This document shows positions 1-10,618 of a DNA stretch of 64,000 bases, one piece after another. The position numbers and the translations under genes were made by a program. The notes below the pieces were generated by a model, which was not told where the DNA came from, made no database searches, and saw only the letters and a program-made list of their open reading frames with translations. Within the stretch, counting starts at the first letter, position 1. Each line of letters opens with the position of its first letter. The DNA is from Streptomyces achromogenes (GTDB taxonomy: Bacteria; Actinomycetota; Actinomycetes; Streptomycetales; Streptomycetaceae). The stretch is taken from the NCBI RefSeq assembly GCF_030816715.1, contig NZ_JAUSYH010000001.1, positions 1,860,001 to 1,924,000 on the forward strand, given 5' to 3'.

Positions 1-1
1 G

Positions 2-205
2 CTGCAGCCGGGCGGAGCGGGCATGCCCCGCCCGGGCCGCGTGACGGTCCGGTTCGGCGAGGCGATGGAGTTCTCCCGGTACGACGGGATGGACCGGGAC
101 CGCTATGTGCTCCGGGCCGTCACGGACTCCGTGATGACCGAGGTCATGCGGCTGTCGGGGCAGGAGTACGTGGACATGTACGCCACCAAGGCCAAGGCGG
201 CGTAA
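2..205 (+). CDS. Lysophospholipid acyltransferase family protein, C-terminal end (partial)
   Basis: The gene enters from the left edge and ends at a TAA stop at 203-205, so only the last 67 codons are visible. The tail reads GRVTVRFGEAMEFSRYDGMDRDRY and then a helix ending in KAKAA. This matches the end of 1-acyl-sn-glycerol-3-phosphate acyltransferase (PlsC-type) proteins of actinobacteria, in which a 'V..G.P..F.r' strand is followed by a final 'd.im..i..lsgq.Y.D.ya' helix. The catalytic HX4D box lies outside the window. The likely role is membrane phospholipid synthesis. The family assignment rests on the tail only. Confidence 0.6.
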   Translation: MQPGGAGMPRPGRVTVRFGEAMEFSRYDGMDRDRYVLRAVTDSVMTEVMRLSGQEYVDMYATKAKAA

Positions 206-213
206 CCCCGCCG

Positions 214-248
214 CCGGGGGGTGCTGGCGCCGTTCCCCGCGCCCCCGG
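214..248. terminator. Bidirectional hairpin between convergent genes
   Basis: CCGGGGG at 214-220 pairs with CCCCCGG at 242-248 between two convergent genes. The right half (232-246) is also a 15-nt copy, on the minus strand, of the GGGGGCGCGGGGAAC repeat found at 11457 and 11524. Confidence 0.45.
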
Positions 249-257
249 TCGCCTCCC

Positions 258-1781
258 TCAGCCGGCGGTCTCCAGGCGCTGTCCCCTGAGCAGGAACCAC
301 GCCGCGACCGCCGCCGCCAGCAGGACCGCCGCGCCCACCCCGGACGCCACCGCGAGGCCGTCGACGAAGGCCTCGCGGGCCGACGCCAGCATCTCCGCGC
401 CCGCGGCCGGCGGCAGGTGCCCCGCCGCCTCCACCGCACCGCCCAGCGACTCGTGCGCCTGTTCCGGCGTGCCCGCCGGGGCCGCGAAGCCCCGGTAGAC
501 GCCGGTCACGATCGAGCCGAGCAGGGCGATGCCGAGCGCCGCGCCGAGTTCGTACGCCGTCTCGGAGACGGCCGAGGCCGCGCCCGCCCGGTCCTTCGGC
601 ACCGAGCTCAGGATGACGTCCGCCGTCACCGTGAACGAGAACCCGGCGCCCACGCCCACCACCAACAGGGCCGCGCCCAGCAGGGGGTAGCCGGTGGTCC
701 CGGTGACCGTCGTCAGCGCGGCCAGTGCCAGGCCGATCGCCGCGAGACCGCCGGAGACCACGGCCCGCACCGAGAAGCGGCGCGCCACGCGGCCCGCCAG
801 CAGACCGGCCGTCACCGCGCCCACCGCCGCCGGCAGTTCGGCCAGCCCCGCCTCCAGGGGCCTCCTGCCCTGGACCGACTGCAGGTACTGGGAGAGGAAG
901 AACACCAGGCCGGACATGCCCAGCACGGTCAGCAGGTCGGCCAGGACCGCGCCGCTGAAACCGCGCCTGCGGAACAGCCGCATGTCCAGCAGCGGGACCG
1001 GGAGCGCGAACTGACGGCGCACGAAGCCGTACAGCGCCGCGGCGCCGAGCACGGCCGCGGCGAGGGTCCCCCAGGTCGGGCCGTGACCGGCGACCTCCTT
1101 CACGGCGTACACGACGGCGATCACGCCGACCAGCGACAGCGTCACGCTGACCAGGTCCCAGGGGCCGTGGTCGGGGTTCCTGGACTCGGGCAGCGTCTTC
1201 ACGCCGACCACCACGAGCACCACCATGACGGGCAGGTTGATGAGGAAGACCGAGCCCCACCAGAAGTGTTCGAGGAGGAATCCGCCCACGATCGGGCCGA
1301 CCGCGGTGCCCGCCGAGGCCGTCGCGCCCCAGATGCCGACGGCCAGGCTGCGTTCGCGCGGGTCGTGGAAGAGGTTGCGGATCAGCGCGAGGGTGGCCGG
1401 CATGAGGGTCGCTCCGGCCACGCCCAGCAGGGCGCGGGCCGCGATCATCGTCTCCGGGGACGTCGCGTAGGCGTTGAGGACCGATATGAGGCCGAACGCG
1501 GTGGCGCCGACCAGCAGGATCCGCTTGCGGCCGATGCGGTCGCCGAGGCTGCCCATGGAGACGAGCAGGCCGGCGATGACGAACGAGTAGACGTCGCCGA
1601 TCCAGAGCAACTGGGTGCCGGAGGGTTCGAGGTCCTCGCTGATGTACGGGGTCGCGAGACCGAGGACGGTCGCGTCGACGGCCACCAGCAGCACGGCGAG
1701 CACGAGGACGGAGAGCGCCGGCCAACGGTCGGGGCGCCTCACCGCCTCGGTCGTGGTCGCCGGCTGCAGGGTGCTGGTCAT
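258..1781 (-). CDS. MFS drug/proton antiporter, DHA2 (EmrB/QacA) type
   Basis: This 507-residue protein is long enough for the 14-helix DHA2 branch of the major facilitator superfamily. It should expel hydrophobic drugs across the cytoplasmic membrane in exchange for protons. Motif A, GSLGDRIGRKR, sits at about residues 77-87 in the helix 2-3 loop. The antiporter motif C appears as GATASAGTAVGPIVGG at about residues 152-167 in helix 5. The ATG at 1781 is preceded by AGAGGAACC. The gene lies 185 bp downstream of a TetR-type gene on the same strand, the usual repressor-pump arrangement. The substrate is unknown, and a metabolite exporter is also possible. Confidence 0.85.
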   Translation of the reverse strand: MTSTLQPATTTEAVRRPDRWPALSVLVLAVLLVAVDATVLGLATPYISEDLEPSGTQLLWIGDVYSFVIAGLLVSMGSLGDRIGRKRILLVGATAFGLISVLNAYATSPETMIAARALLGVAGATLMPATLALIRNLFHDPRERSLAVGIWGATASAGTAVGPIVGGFLLEHFWWGSVFLINLPVMVVLVVVGVKTLPESRNPDHGPWDLVSVTLSLVGVIAVVYAVKEVAGHGPTWGTLAAAVLGAAALYGFVRRQFALPVPLLDMRLFRRRGFSGAVLADLLTVLGMSGLVFFLSQYLQSVQGRRPLEAGLAELPAAVGAVTAGLLAGRVARRFSVRAVVSGGLAAIGLALAALTTVTGTTGYPLLGAALLVVGVGAGFSFTVTADVILSSVPKDRAGAASAVSETAYELGAALGIALLGSIVTGVYRGFAAPAGTPEQAHESLGGAVEAAGHLPPAAGAEMLASAREAFVDGLAVASGVGAAVLLAAAVAAWFLLRGQRLETAG

Positions 1782-1965
1782 GGTTCCTCTGTTCGTGAGC
1801 CGGGTGAGCCCAAGGATCGGGTGACGGGGATGGAGGGCCGCTCGAACCGGCGCAGGGCGGTCGGCGGCGGGCCGTGGGGCACCGAGCAGTGGGCCGCCTG
1901 ACGGTGGCGCCGAGCGGTGACGGCGCCGAACGGGGACGGCACCGAACGGTGGTGGTGCCGGGGCC

Positions 1966-2508
1966 CTAGTGGCGCAGGGCGCCGCCGAGCAGCAGCTCGG
2001 TGATCATGTGGGTGAAGTCCTTGCCGGCGACCCGGCCCTCGGAGACCGCCCAGGCGCCGGAGGCCAGCAGGCCGTAGAGCGCCTCGGTGAGCCAGGCGGG
2101 GGTGAGGTCGATGCGGAACTCGCCGTCGGCCTGGCCACGCCGGAACAGGGCCGCGACGCGCTCGTCGATCCTGGTCCAGCCCGGGTTCTGCTGCTCGCCC
2201 TCGAAGAGCTGGTTCTCGGTGTAGAGGAAGGCGAGCAGGGCGGCGGCCGGTTCGATCTCCCGGACGAGCCGGCGTACGGCGTCGGGCGCCGGGCCCTCGT
2301 CCAGCCGCGCCGCCTCCAGGGCGGACTCGCACTCCGCGATGCCGAGGGACTCCAGGGCGCGCACGAGCGCGTCACGCCCGGCGAAGTGGCGGTGCAGCGT
2401 GGCCCGGCTGATCCCGGCCGCCTTGGCGACCTCGTCCATCGTCGCGGTGGATTTTCGGGTCAGCAGGGCCGCGGCACTGCGCAGCACATGGTCACGGTCG
2501 ACAGCCAT
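1966..2508 (-). CDS. TetR family transcriptional regulator
   Basis: This is a 180-residue one-component repressor. Its N-terminal helix-turn-helix reads TMDEVAKAAGISRATLHRHF, the TetR consensus, and an all-helical ligand-binding C-terminal half follows. An in-frame ATG at 2535 would add nine residues, but it lies inside the operator palindrome (2527-2546). The ATG at 2508 is therefore preferred. A -10-like TATAGT ends 7 nt before it, so the transcript may be leaderless. The palindrome sits on this gene's own promoter, suggesting autorepression. The MFS pump gene follows on the same strand and is the probable target. Confidence 0.85.
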   Translation of the reverse strand: MAVDRDHVLRSAAALLTRKSTATMDEVAKAAGISRATLHRHFAGRDALVRALESLGIAECESALEAARLDEGPAPDAVRRLVREIEPAAALLAFLYTENQLFEGEQQNPGWTRIDERVAALFRRGQADGEFRIDLTPAWLTEALYGLLASGAWAVSEGRVAGKDFTHMITELLLGGALRH

Positions 2509-2514
2509 GAGACA

Positions 2515-2544
2515 ACTATAGCGCATGTGAGACATAAATGTCTC
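2515..2544 (-). promoter_or_regulatory. Candidate promoter of the tetR gene (leaderless)
   Basis: On the minus strand TATAGT (2520-2515) lies 18 bp from GAGACA (2544-2539). The predicted start of transcription falls at or next to the ATG at 2508. Confidence 0.5.
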
Positions 2545-2546
2545 AC
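2527..2546. promoter_or_regulatory. TetR-type operator palindrome
   Basis: This is a perfect inverted repeat with arms GTGAGACAT (2527-2535) and ATGTCTCAC (2538-2546) separated by AA. It lies between the -35 and -10 of the adjacent tetR gene, as expected for an autoregulatory operator. Confidence 0.75.
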
Positions 2547-2604
2547 CCTTGGGGTGTACGGCTCACCCGGCGCGGTCAGGGTGAGCATCCGCCGGACGTC
2601 GTGT

Positions 2605-2631
2605 CGCTCAGTGCGCCGAGTGCGCTGAGCG
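2605..2631 (-). terminator. Possible terminator after the aldo/keto reductase
   Basis: CGCTCAG (2605-2611) and CTGAGCG (2625-2631) form a 7-bp stem about 40 nt past the stop codon. Imperfect GGCTCAGTGGG direct repeats lie between the stem and the stop (about 2640-2668). There is no U tract. Confidence 0.35.
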
Positions 2632-2667
2632 GGCTCGGAGGCTCAGTGGGCTCAGAGGCTCAGTGGG

Positions 2668-3639
2668 TCAGTGCCAGGGCAGCAGGCTGCGCCGCTGCCA
2701 GTAGGCCTGCGGGTCCTCCGCGAGTCCGGAGAGCCGGTCCATCTGGTCGTCGTCGAGGTCGACGGCCGCCGCGTGCAGGTTGGAGACGAGCTGGGCGACG
2801 GTCGCCGCGCCGGAGAGGACGACTCCGGCCCAGGGCCGGCGCAGGATCACCGCGAGGGCGACCGCGTCACAGCCGAGGCCCGTCTCCCGCGCCACCGCCT
2901 CGAGGGCGTCGGGTGCGGCCGGCCCGGCGAGACGGCCGTTGGCCATGCCCTCCTTCACGATCACCGTGAGTCCGGCCTCCCGGGCCTCGGCGAGGGCCGG
3001 GCCGGCCGAGGGCTCCAGGATGTTGTAGGTCGACTGGACGGTGCGGAAGAGGGGCTCGCCGTCGACCGTCACGGCGAGCGCGGCTCGGATGGCGTCGGCC
3101 TGGGCGGGACCGCTGGTGGAGAAGCCGACGGTGCGGCCGCGGGCGGCGGCCTCCGCCAGTTTCGCGTGCAGCTCCTTGTCGGTGAGGGCCGGACTGTCCG
3201 GGGTCACCGAGTGGATCTGGTAGAGGTCGAGCCGGTCGCCGAGCAGGCCGTCCGTCTCCCGGCGCTGACGTTCGTAGGTGGCGAGACCGTGGTCCTTGAC
3301 CTCGTGCGTCTCGGCGTCCGTCGACCAGTCGGCCGTGTAGGTGTACCCCCATTTGCTGCCCACGACGACGTCGTCGACGTCGGGGCGGGCGGCGAGCCAG
3401 CTCGCGAGGAACTCCTCGGAGCGGCCGTAGGAGCGCGCCGCGTCGACGTAGCGGACGCCCTGGGCGTAGGCGGCGTCCAGGAGTTCGTGCGTACGGGCGC
3501 GGAGGGCTTCGACGCTGCGGTCCTGCGGGAGGTCCCGGTCACGGCCGAGGGTGAGATAGCCGGGACGGCCGACGGCGGCGAGTCCGAAGCCGATGTGGCA
3601 GGTGGGGGTGGTCGCTGATGCGAGGCGGGCGAAGGGCAT
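2668..3639 (-). CDS. Aldo/keto reductase
   Basis: This 323-residue TIM-barrel protein should be an NAD(P)H-dependent oxidoreductase acting on carbonyl compounds. The catalytic tetrad is visible: Asp67 in YVDAARSYG, Tyr71, Lys96 in VGSKWGY, and His143 in YQIHSVT. The open frame extends to 3681, but the ATG at 3639 is preferred because it follows ACGGAG at 8 nt and the extra residues do not look like the family. The substrate cannot be inferred. The gene stands alone between tetR and argH, on the same strand as both. Confidence 0.85.
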   Translation of the reverse strand: MPFARLASATTPTCHIGFGLAAVGRPGYLTLGRDRDLPQDRSVEALRARTHELLDAAYAQGVRYVDAARSYGRSEEFLASWLAARPDVDDVVVGSKWGYTYTADWSTDAETHEVKDHGLATYERQRRETDGLLGDRLDLYQIHSVTPDSPALTDKELHAKLAEAAARGRTVGFSTSGPAQADAIRAALAVTVDGEPLFRTVQSTYNILEPSAGPALAEAREAGLTVIVKEGMANGRLAGPAAPDALEAVARETGLGCDAVALAVILRRPWAGVVLSGAATVAQLVSNLHAAAVDLDDDQMDRLSGLAEDPQAYWQRRSLLPWH

Positions 3640-3789
3640 CGCGGGCTCCGTTCGGTCGGCTCCGGTACGGCTGACGACCAACGTAACCCGCGACGACGTT
3701 CACTCCGGGGTGCGGGGGGTGCACCGGGTGCGGAACGTCCGCGTGCGCGGGGCGCTTCGAGGTCGCCCGGTCGCCCACCGCCGCGCGAG

Positions 3790-3807
3790 TGCGCCGCGAT
3801 CGGCGCA
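3790..3807 (-). terminator. Terminator hairpin downstream of argH
   Basis: TGCGCCG (3790-3796) and CGGCGCA (3801-3807) form a perfect 7-bp stem with loop CGAT, 27 nt past the argH stop. No U tract is present, as is common in Streptomyces. Confidence 0.5.
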
Positions 3808-3833
3808 GCCCCGGCCGGCGCGCCCCGCCGGTG

Positions 3834-5273
<1,440 letters not shown>

Positions 5274-5293
5274 TCACCGCTGATTCACCGACC

Positions 5294-5328
5294 TGCATGA
5301 TTATGCAGAGCTCTGCATGATTCGTCAA
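5294..5328 (-). promoter_or_regulatory. argH promoter with two ARG boxes
   Basis: On the minus strand TTGACG (5328-5323) and CATAAT (5305-5300) are 17 bp apart, a strong sigma-70-type promoter. Two ArgR boxes, TGCATGATTATGCA (5294-5307) and TGCATGATTCGTCA (5314-5327), start exactly 20 bp apart and overlap the -10 and the spacer/-35. The argC promoter has the same arrangement. Confidence 0.85.
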
Positions 5329-5472
5329 TCCGACGCGCGTGGAGCGGCGGTCCGGATGAGTTGCGAAGACTTTTTGAAGATGCCTTGAACAACGGCAACC
5401 GCTTACCCGTACTCACCGCTGAACGCCGGCCGCGTGAACCAAACCCACTCCTGACCCAAGTGAGGCATCCGC

Positions 5473-6351
5473 ATGTCCAGGGCTCTTCCGAAGTACAACA
5501 AGCGTCGTGTGGTCGTCATCGGCGCGGCCGCCGCTCTGGCCCTGACCGGTGCGGTGGTCGTGAACTCCGCCCTTGCCGGGGAGTCGTCCAAGGGCGGTGC
5601 GACCAACGCCCAGACGCTGGCCGCCGGTCCCGGCACGATCACCTGCCCGGACGTGGCGTCGCAGCTGCCCGCGGTCCCCGCCACCGCCAAGGCGGAGGTC
5701 GACCGCAACCTCGCCCTCCTCCAGACGCAGATCAACGAGGCCAACACCCGCCTCCAGAACACCGTCGGCCAGGGCGGCCCCAACTTCGTGCAGAACGCGA
5801 TCCTCGGCCCGCTGCAAGGCAAGCGCGAGTCCACGATCGACCGCATCGCCATCTCGATCGGCCGCAAGGGCACCAAGCCGCAGGGCCTGAACGCCCTCGC
5901 CAAGTGCGCGCTGAACGCGGGCGGCGCGGCGAACAACGGCGGCGCGGCCGCCCCGGCGAACGGCAACGCGGGCAACAAGGGAAACGCCGGCAATAACGGG
6001 AACGCCGGAAACAAGGGAAACGCGGGTAACAACGGAAACGCGGGCAACGCCAACGGCGTCGGCACGATCGCCTGCCCGGACGTGGCCTCGCAGCTGCCCG
6101 CGGTCCCCGCCACCGCCAAGGCCGAGGTCGACCGCAACCTCGCCCTCCTCCAGACGCAGATCAACGAGGCCAACACCCGCCTCCAGAACACCGTCGGCCA
6201 GGGCGGCCCCAACTTCGTGCAGAACGCGATCCTCGGCCCGCTGCAAGGCAAGCGCGAGTCCACGATCGACCGCATCGCCATCTCGATCGGCCGCAAGGGC
6301 ACCAAGCCGCAGGGCCTGAACGCCCTCGCCGCCTGCACGCTGAACAAGTGA
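5473..6351 (+). CDS. Secreted protein of two near-identical domains joined by an Asn/Gly-rich linker
   Basis: This 292-residue protein has a Sec signal (RRVVVIGAAAALALTGAVVVNSALA, about residues 10-35). Two copies of a 95-residue domain follow (about 54-148 and 197-291). The domains differ at only a few residues, and each starts with (T/A)CPDVASQLP and ends with a second Cys, so each may hold one disulphide. The 48-residue linker repeats NGNAGNKGNAGNN units. I do not recognise the domain; a surface or matrix protein is one possibility. It is divergent from argH, and the ATG at 5473 follows GTGAGG. The near-identity extends to the nucleotide level, indicating recent duplication or gene conversion. 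Confidence 0.8.
   Translation: MSRALPKYNKRRVVVIGAAAALALTGAVVVNSALAGESSKGGATNAQTLAAGPGTITCPDVASQLPAVPATAKAEVDRNLALLQTQINEANTRLQNTVGQGGPNFVQNAILGPLQGKRESTIDRIAISIGRKGTKPQGLNALAKCALNAGGAANNGGAAAPANGNAGNKGNAGNNGNAGNKGNAGNNGNAGNANGVGTIACPDVASQLPAVPATAKAEVDRNLALLQTQINEANTRLQNTVGQGGPNFVQNAILGPLQGKRESTIDRIAISIGRKGTKPQGLNALAACTLNK
5632..6345 (+). repeat. Intragenic direct repeat, two 285-bp copies
   Basis: Copy 1 is 5632-5916 and copy 2 is 6061-6345, 429 bp apart and in the same frame. By eye they differ at about ten bases, mostly at third positions (gcg/gcc) and in the AK-C-A versus AA-C-T end. The 144-bp stretch between them encodes the Asn/Gly linker, itself made of short repeats. Confidence 0.9.
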
Positions 6352-6359
6352 CGTGACTG

Positions 6360-6405
6360 GTGCGGCGGCCGCCCCGGGACAGCACCGGCCGGGCGACCGC
6401 CGCAC
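6360..6405 (+). terminator. Terminator of the duplicated secreted protein gene
   Basis: GTGCGGCGG (6360-6368) and CCGCCGCAC (6397-6405) form a perfect 9-bp stem 9 nt after the stop, with further G-C pairing inside the loop. Confidence 0.65.
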
Positions 6406-6441
6406 CACGCGCACGCGCATCGCCGCACCACGCGCACGCGC
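6398..6441. repeat. 21-bp tandem direct repeat
   Basis: A 21-bp unit beginning CGCCGCACCACGCG occurs at 6398-6418 and again at 6421-6441. It overlaps the right arm of the terminator. No function is evident. Confidence 0.6.
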
Positions 6442-6514
6442 CACGCACACGCGCGTCAGCCGAGATCACGTATCTCCTTAGACGCGCGAATGACTTTCCC
6501 GGATACTTCCGACC

Positions 6515-7114
6515 ATGGGAAAGACGTACGAGCACATAGACGGAAGACTCCGTTCGTTCATCGAGGAGCAGCCCCTCTTCTTCACCGCCACCGCGCCCCT
6601 GTCCGGCGACGGCACGGTCAACCTCTCCCCCAAAGGCCTCAAGGGCTCGTTCGCCGTGCTCGACGAGCACACCGTGGCCTACCTCGACTTCGCCGGCTCC
6701 AACGCCGAGACCGTCGCACACCTGCGGGAGAACGGCCGGATCACCCTGATGTGGTGCGCCTTCCAGGGGCCGCCGAACATCGTGCGGGTGCACGGCCGGG
6801 GCGAGCCGGTCTTCCGCGACGATCCCCGCTTCGGCGAACTCCTGGGCCGCTTCCCGGACATCGAGCCGAGCGCGCACGGGCTGCGCGCGATCATCGTGGT
6901 GCACGCCGAACTCGTCCGGGACACCTGCGGATACGCGGTGCCCTTCATGACCTACGACGAGGACCGCGAGCTGCACCGCAAGCGCTTCGCCCGGGAGGAC
7001 GACGTCTCGCTCGACGCGTACTTCGCGAAGAAGGACCACATCGCCACGAGCATCGACGGACTGCCCGGCCTGCCACTGCCGCTCCCGCCGTTGCAGGCTC
7101 TGCCGCCGGTCTGA
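6515..7114 (+). CDS. Pyridoxamine 5'-phosphate oxidase-like flavin-binding split-barrel protein
   Basis: This 199-residue cytosolic protein has the split-barrel pattern of the PNPOx/FMN-reductase-like superfamily. An N-terminal helix is followed by LFFTATAPLSGDGTVNLSPKG, then VAYLDFAGSN and GRITLMWCAFQGPPNIVRVHGRG. It is too divergent from PdxH to be called a vitamin B6 enzyme; F420-, FMN- or heme-binding relatives are all possible. No Shine-Dalgarno sequence precedes the ATG. A GATACT -10-like element about 7 nt upstream, with TAGACG 17 bp before it, suggests a leaderless transcript. Confidence 0.7.
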   Translation: MGKTYEHIDGRLRSFIEEQPLFFTATAPLSGDGTVNLSPKGLKGSFAVLDEHTVAYLDFAGSNAETVAHLRENGRITLMWCAFQGPPNIVRVHGRGEPVFRDDPRFGELLGRFPDIEPSAHGLRAIIVVHAELVRDTCGYAVPFMTYDEDRELHRKRFAREDDVSLDAYFAKKDHIATSIDGLPGLPLPLPPLQALPPV

Positions 7115-7171
7115 CGCACGGTCGGCCGCTCCCGGACTGCCGGCGACGACGTGCGCCCTTAACGTCTTCGC

Positions 7172-7909
7172 ATGTCTCCTCGTGTCGTCGCCGCCGGCCT
7201 CGCCGCCGCCTCCCTGTTCGTGCTCGGCGCGGCCCCCGGGGCCAGGGCAGCCCCCGGAGCCGGGGAGCCGGCGCCGCGTGCCGCGCCCCTGCCCCCGCGG
7301 TTGGCGGACCCGGGCCCCGGCGGCCAGCTGATCACCGCCCTGGCGCCGGGGGCCGGCTCCACCGCGGGTGTCGTCTCCTGGTGGGACCTGCGGGACGGGC
7401 GATGGGTGCGGGCCGGTTCCGCACCCGCCCGGTTCGGCGCGAAAGGCCTCGTCGAGGGCGCCGCGCGCCGGCAGGGCACGAACACGACGCCGACGGGCCT
7501 GTACGACCTCCCCTTCGCCTTCGGCGTCCAGGCGCCGCCGCGCGGGACGTCGTACCCGTTCCGTCCGGTCCGCGAGGACTCCTGGTGGTGCCAGGACAAC
7601 GCCTCCCGCGCCTACAACCGGTGGGCCGAGCCGCGACCGGCCGACTGCCGGGCCGGCGAGTCCGAGCACCTGGTCGCCTATCGCGCGCCGTACGCGCACG
7701 CCCTGGTCATCGGCTTCAACTACCGCAAGCCGGTGCGCGGTCGCGGCGCGGGGATCTTTCTGCACGTCGACGGGCGCGGGGCGACGGCGGGGTGCGTATC
7801 GGTGCCGGCCGGCGCGATGCGACGGCTGCTCGCGTGGGCCCGGCCGGAGAAGCGGCCGCACATCGCGATCGGCACGGCGAGCGGGCGGACGGCGATCACG
7901 CGGTACTGA
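7172..7909 (+). CDS. Secreted L,D-transpeptidase-like (YkuD) protein
   Basis: This 245-residue protein has an N-terminal signal peptide ending near GARAAPGAG (about residue 27). The catalytic signature of the YkuD fold is visible near the C-terminus as FLHVDGRGATAGCVSV: the His and the SH/TAGC-type Cys fit HX(14-17)(S/T)HG-type active sites. Such enzymes form 3-3 peptidoglycan crosslinks or attach proteins to the wall. The segment PTGLYDLPFAFG is typical of the subfamily with proteins like YafK/ErfK. The ATG at 7172 is used. No partner gene is obvious. Confidence 0.75.
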   Translation: MSPRVVAAGLAAASLFVLGAAPGARAAPGAGEPAPRAAPLPPRLADPGPGGQLITALAPGAGSTAGVVSWWDLRDGRWVRAGSAPARFGAKGLVEGAARRQGTNTTPTGLYDLPFAFGVQAPPRGTSYPFRPVREDSWWCQDNASRAYNRWAEPRPADCRAGESEHLVAYRAPYAHALVIGFNYRKPVRGRGAGIFLHVDGRGATAGCVSVPAGAMRRLLAWARPEKRPHIAIGTASGRTAITRY

Positions 7910-8051
7910 GTCAGGCGTAACTCCCCCTCCAGCACCGGTTACCGGGGGTCACGTCCGTCGGCGACCCTGCGCGCGGACTCTCGCCGGGACTGAACGCTGC
8001 GCGGCCGTGGCCCGTATCTGAGGGCCAAGGGTCCGCACCCACGGAGGAACA

Positions 8052-9434
8052 GTGACCACGACGATCGCCGGCGGCCGTGCCGCCCGCCGCCAGACGATGC
8101 GCCGCATCCGTCCGCGCCGCTCCCCGGCCGTGCCGCTGCTGATCGCCGTCTGGGCGGGAGCCGCGGGCGTGCTGTGGCTGTGGTGGAACAACACGCCCAA
8201 CATCGCGGACGACAACAGCAAGATCCTCAACGCGGGGCGGATCACCGGCCTGCTGGCCGGATACCTGATGGCGCTCGTCGTGCTGCAGATGGCCCGGGTG
8301 CCGGCGCTGGAGCGCCGGGTGGGCTCGGACCGGGTCGCCCGCTGGCACGCGATGAGCGGCCGGTACACGCTCTGCCTGACGTTCGCCCACGTGTTCCTCA
8401 TCATGTGGGGGTACGCGCTGCAGGCCGGGAAGTCGCTCGGCGACATCGTCTCGCAGACCGTCGACTCGGTGAACCAGCTGCCCGACATGGGCAAGGCCGC
8501 CATCGGCACCGGTCTGCTGCTGCTCATCGGCGTGGTGTCCATCGGCCCCGTGCGGCGCAAGATGCCGTACGACACCTGGTACCACATCCACCTGATGACG
8601 TACGCGGCCGTGTTCTTCACGTTCTGGCACCAGATCACCACCGGCAACGACTTCGCCGTCGAACCGACCGCGAAGACCGCCTGGTACGCGCTGTACGGCT
8701 CGGTCACCGCACTGGTCGTCTGGTACCGGGTCATCACCCCCGTGCGGCTGAACCTGCGCCACCGCCTGTACGTCGAGGCGGTCATCGAGGAGACGCCGGG
8801 CATCGTGTCGGTGCTCATCGGCGGACGCAAGCTGCACCGGATGGGCGCGGAGGCGGGGCAGTTCTTCCGCTGGCGGTTCATGGCGCCGGGGATGCGCATG
8901 AGCTCCCACCCGTACTCGCTGTCCGCGGCGCCCCGCCCGGAGCTGCTGCGGATCACCGTCAAGGCGATCGGCGACCACAGCGCGGCGCTGCGCGAGCTGA
9001 CGCCCGGCACGAAGGTGTGGGCCGAGGGTCCCTACGGGGCGATGACGGCGTCCCGGCGCAGCCGTGGCAAGGTGCTGCTGGTGGCCGGCGGGGTCGGCAT
9101 CACCCCGATGCGGGCGCTGTTCGAGACGCTGCCGGGCGCGGCCGGCGACATCACCCTGCTGTACCGGGCCAACAGCACGCAGGACCTGGCCCTGTGGGAC
9201 GAGCTGGCGAAGATCGCCGACGAGCGCGGGGCACGGCTGATGTACGCCGTGAACAGCCCCGACGGGGAACGCCCCGACATCTCGGCGGAGTCGCTGCAAC
9301 GGAAGATCCCCGACATCGACAGCCACGACGTCTTCATGTGCGGACCCAACGGCTTCGCCCAGGGCGTGTACGAGGCACTGCGCGGCGCCGGGGTCCCCGC
9401 CCGCCGCATCCACCACGAGTCGTTCGAGATGTGA
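8052..9434 (+). CDS. Ferric reductase-like membrane oxidoreductase (heme b plus FAD/NAD domains)
   Basis: This 460-residue protein has six hydrophobic segments in its first 230 residues, with histidines in WHAMSGRYTLCLTFAH and YHIHLMTYAAVFFTFWH placed to bind heme. A cytosolic ferredoxin-reductase module follows: HPYSLSAA binds FAD, then VAGGVGITPMRAL and CGPNGF bind NAD(P)H. The architecture is that of the ferric-reductase/NADPH-oxidase superfamily, which carries electrons from cytosolic NAD(P)H across the membrane. The GTG at 8052 follows ACGGAGGAACA. The next two genes encode a triple FMN-domain protein and ApbE, so its probable acceptor is that flavoprotein rather than iron. Confidence 0.85.
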   Translation: MTTTIAGGRAARRQTMRRIRPRRSPAVPLLIAVWAGAAGVLWLWWNNTPNIADDNSKILNAGRITGLLAGYLMALVVLQMARVPALERRVGSDRVARWHAMSGRYTLCLTFAHVFLIMWGYALQAGKSLGDIVSQTVDSVNQLPDMGKAAIGTGLLLLIGVVSIGPVRRKMPYDTWYHIHLMTYAAVFFTFWHQITTGNDFAVEPTAKTAWYALYGSVTALVVWYRVITPVRLNLRHRLYVEAVIEETPGIVSVLIGGRKLHRMGAEAGQFFRWRFMAPGMRMSSHPYSLSAAPRPELLRITVKAIGDHSAALRELTPGTKVWAEGPYGAMTASRRSRGKVLLVAGGVGITPMRALFETLPGAAGDITLLYRANSTQDLALWDELAKIADERGARLMYAVNSPDGERPDISAESLQRKIPDIDSHDVFMCGPNGFAQGVYEALRGAGVPARRIHHESFEM

Positions 9435-9490
9435 GCGACCCGTACGCACGGGAACCTCGCCACCAAAGGGAATCAGGAGCTCAGGAAGCG

Positions 9491-10610
<1,120 letters not shown>

Positions 10611-10618
<8 letters not shown>

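Noticed and set aside
417..1901. Long plus-strand frames opposite minus-strand genes (also opposite argH, pheT, GH51 and others)
   Set aside because: They are high-GC shadow frames with Arg/His/Gly-rich, featureless translations and no ribosome sites.
1881..1960. Short imperfect repeats (GCCGAACGG-like) between tetR and the MFS gene
   Set aside because: Too degenerate to call a repeat family or operator; mentioned here only.
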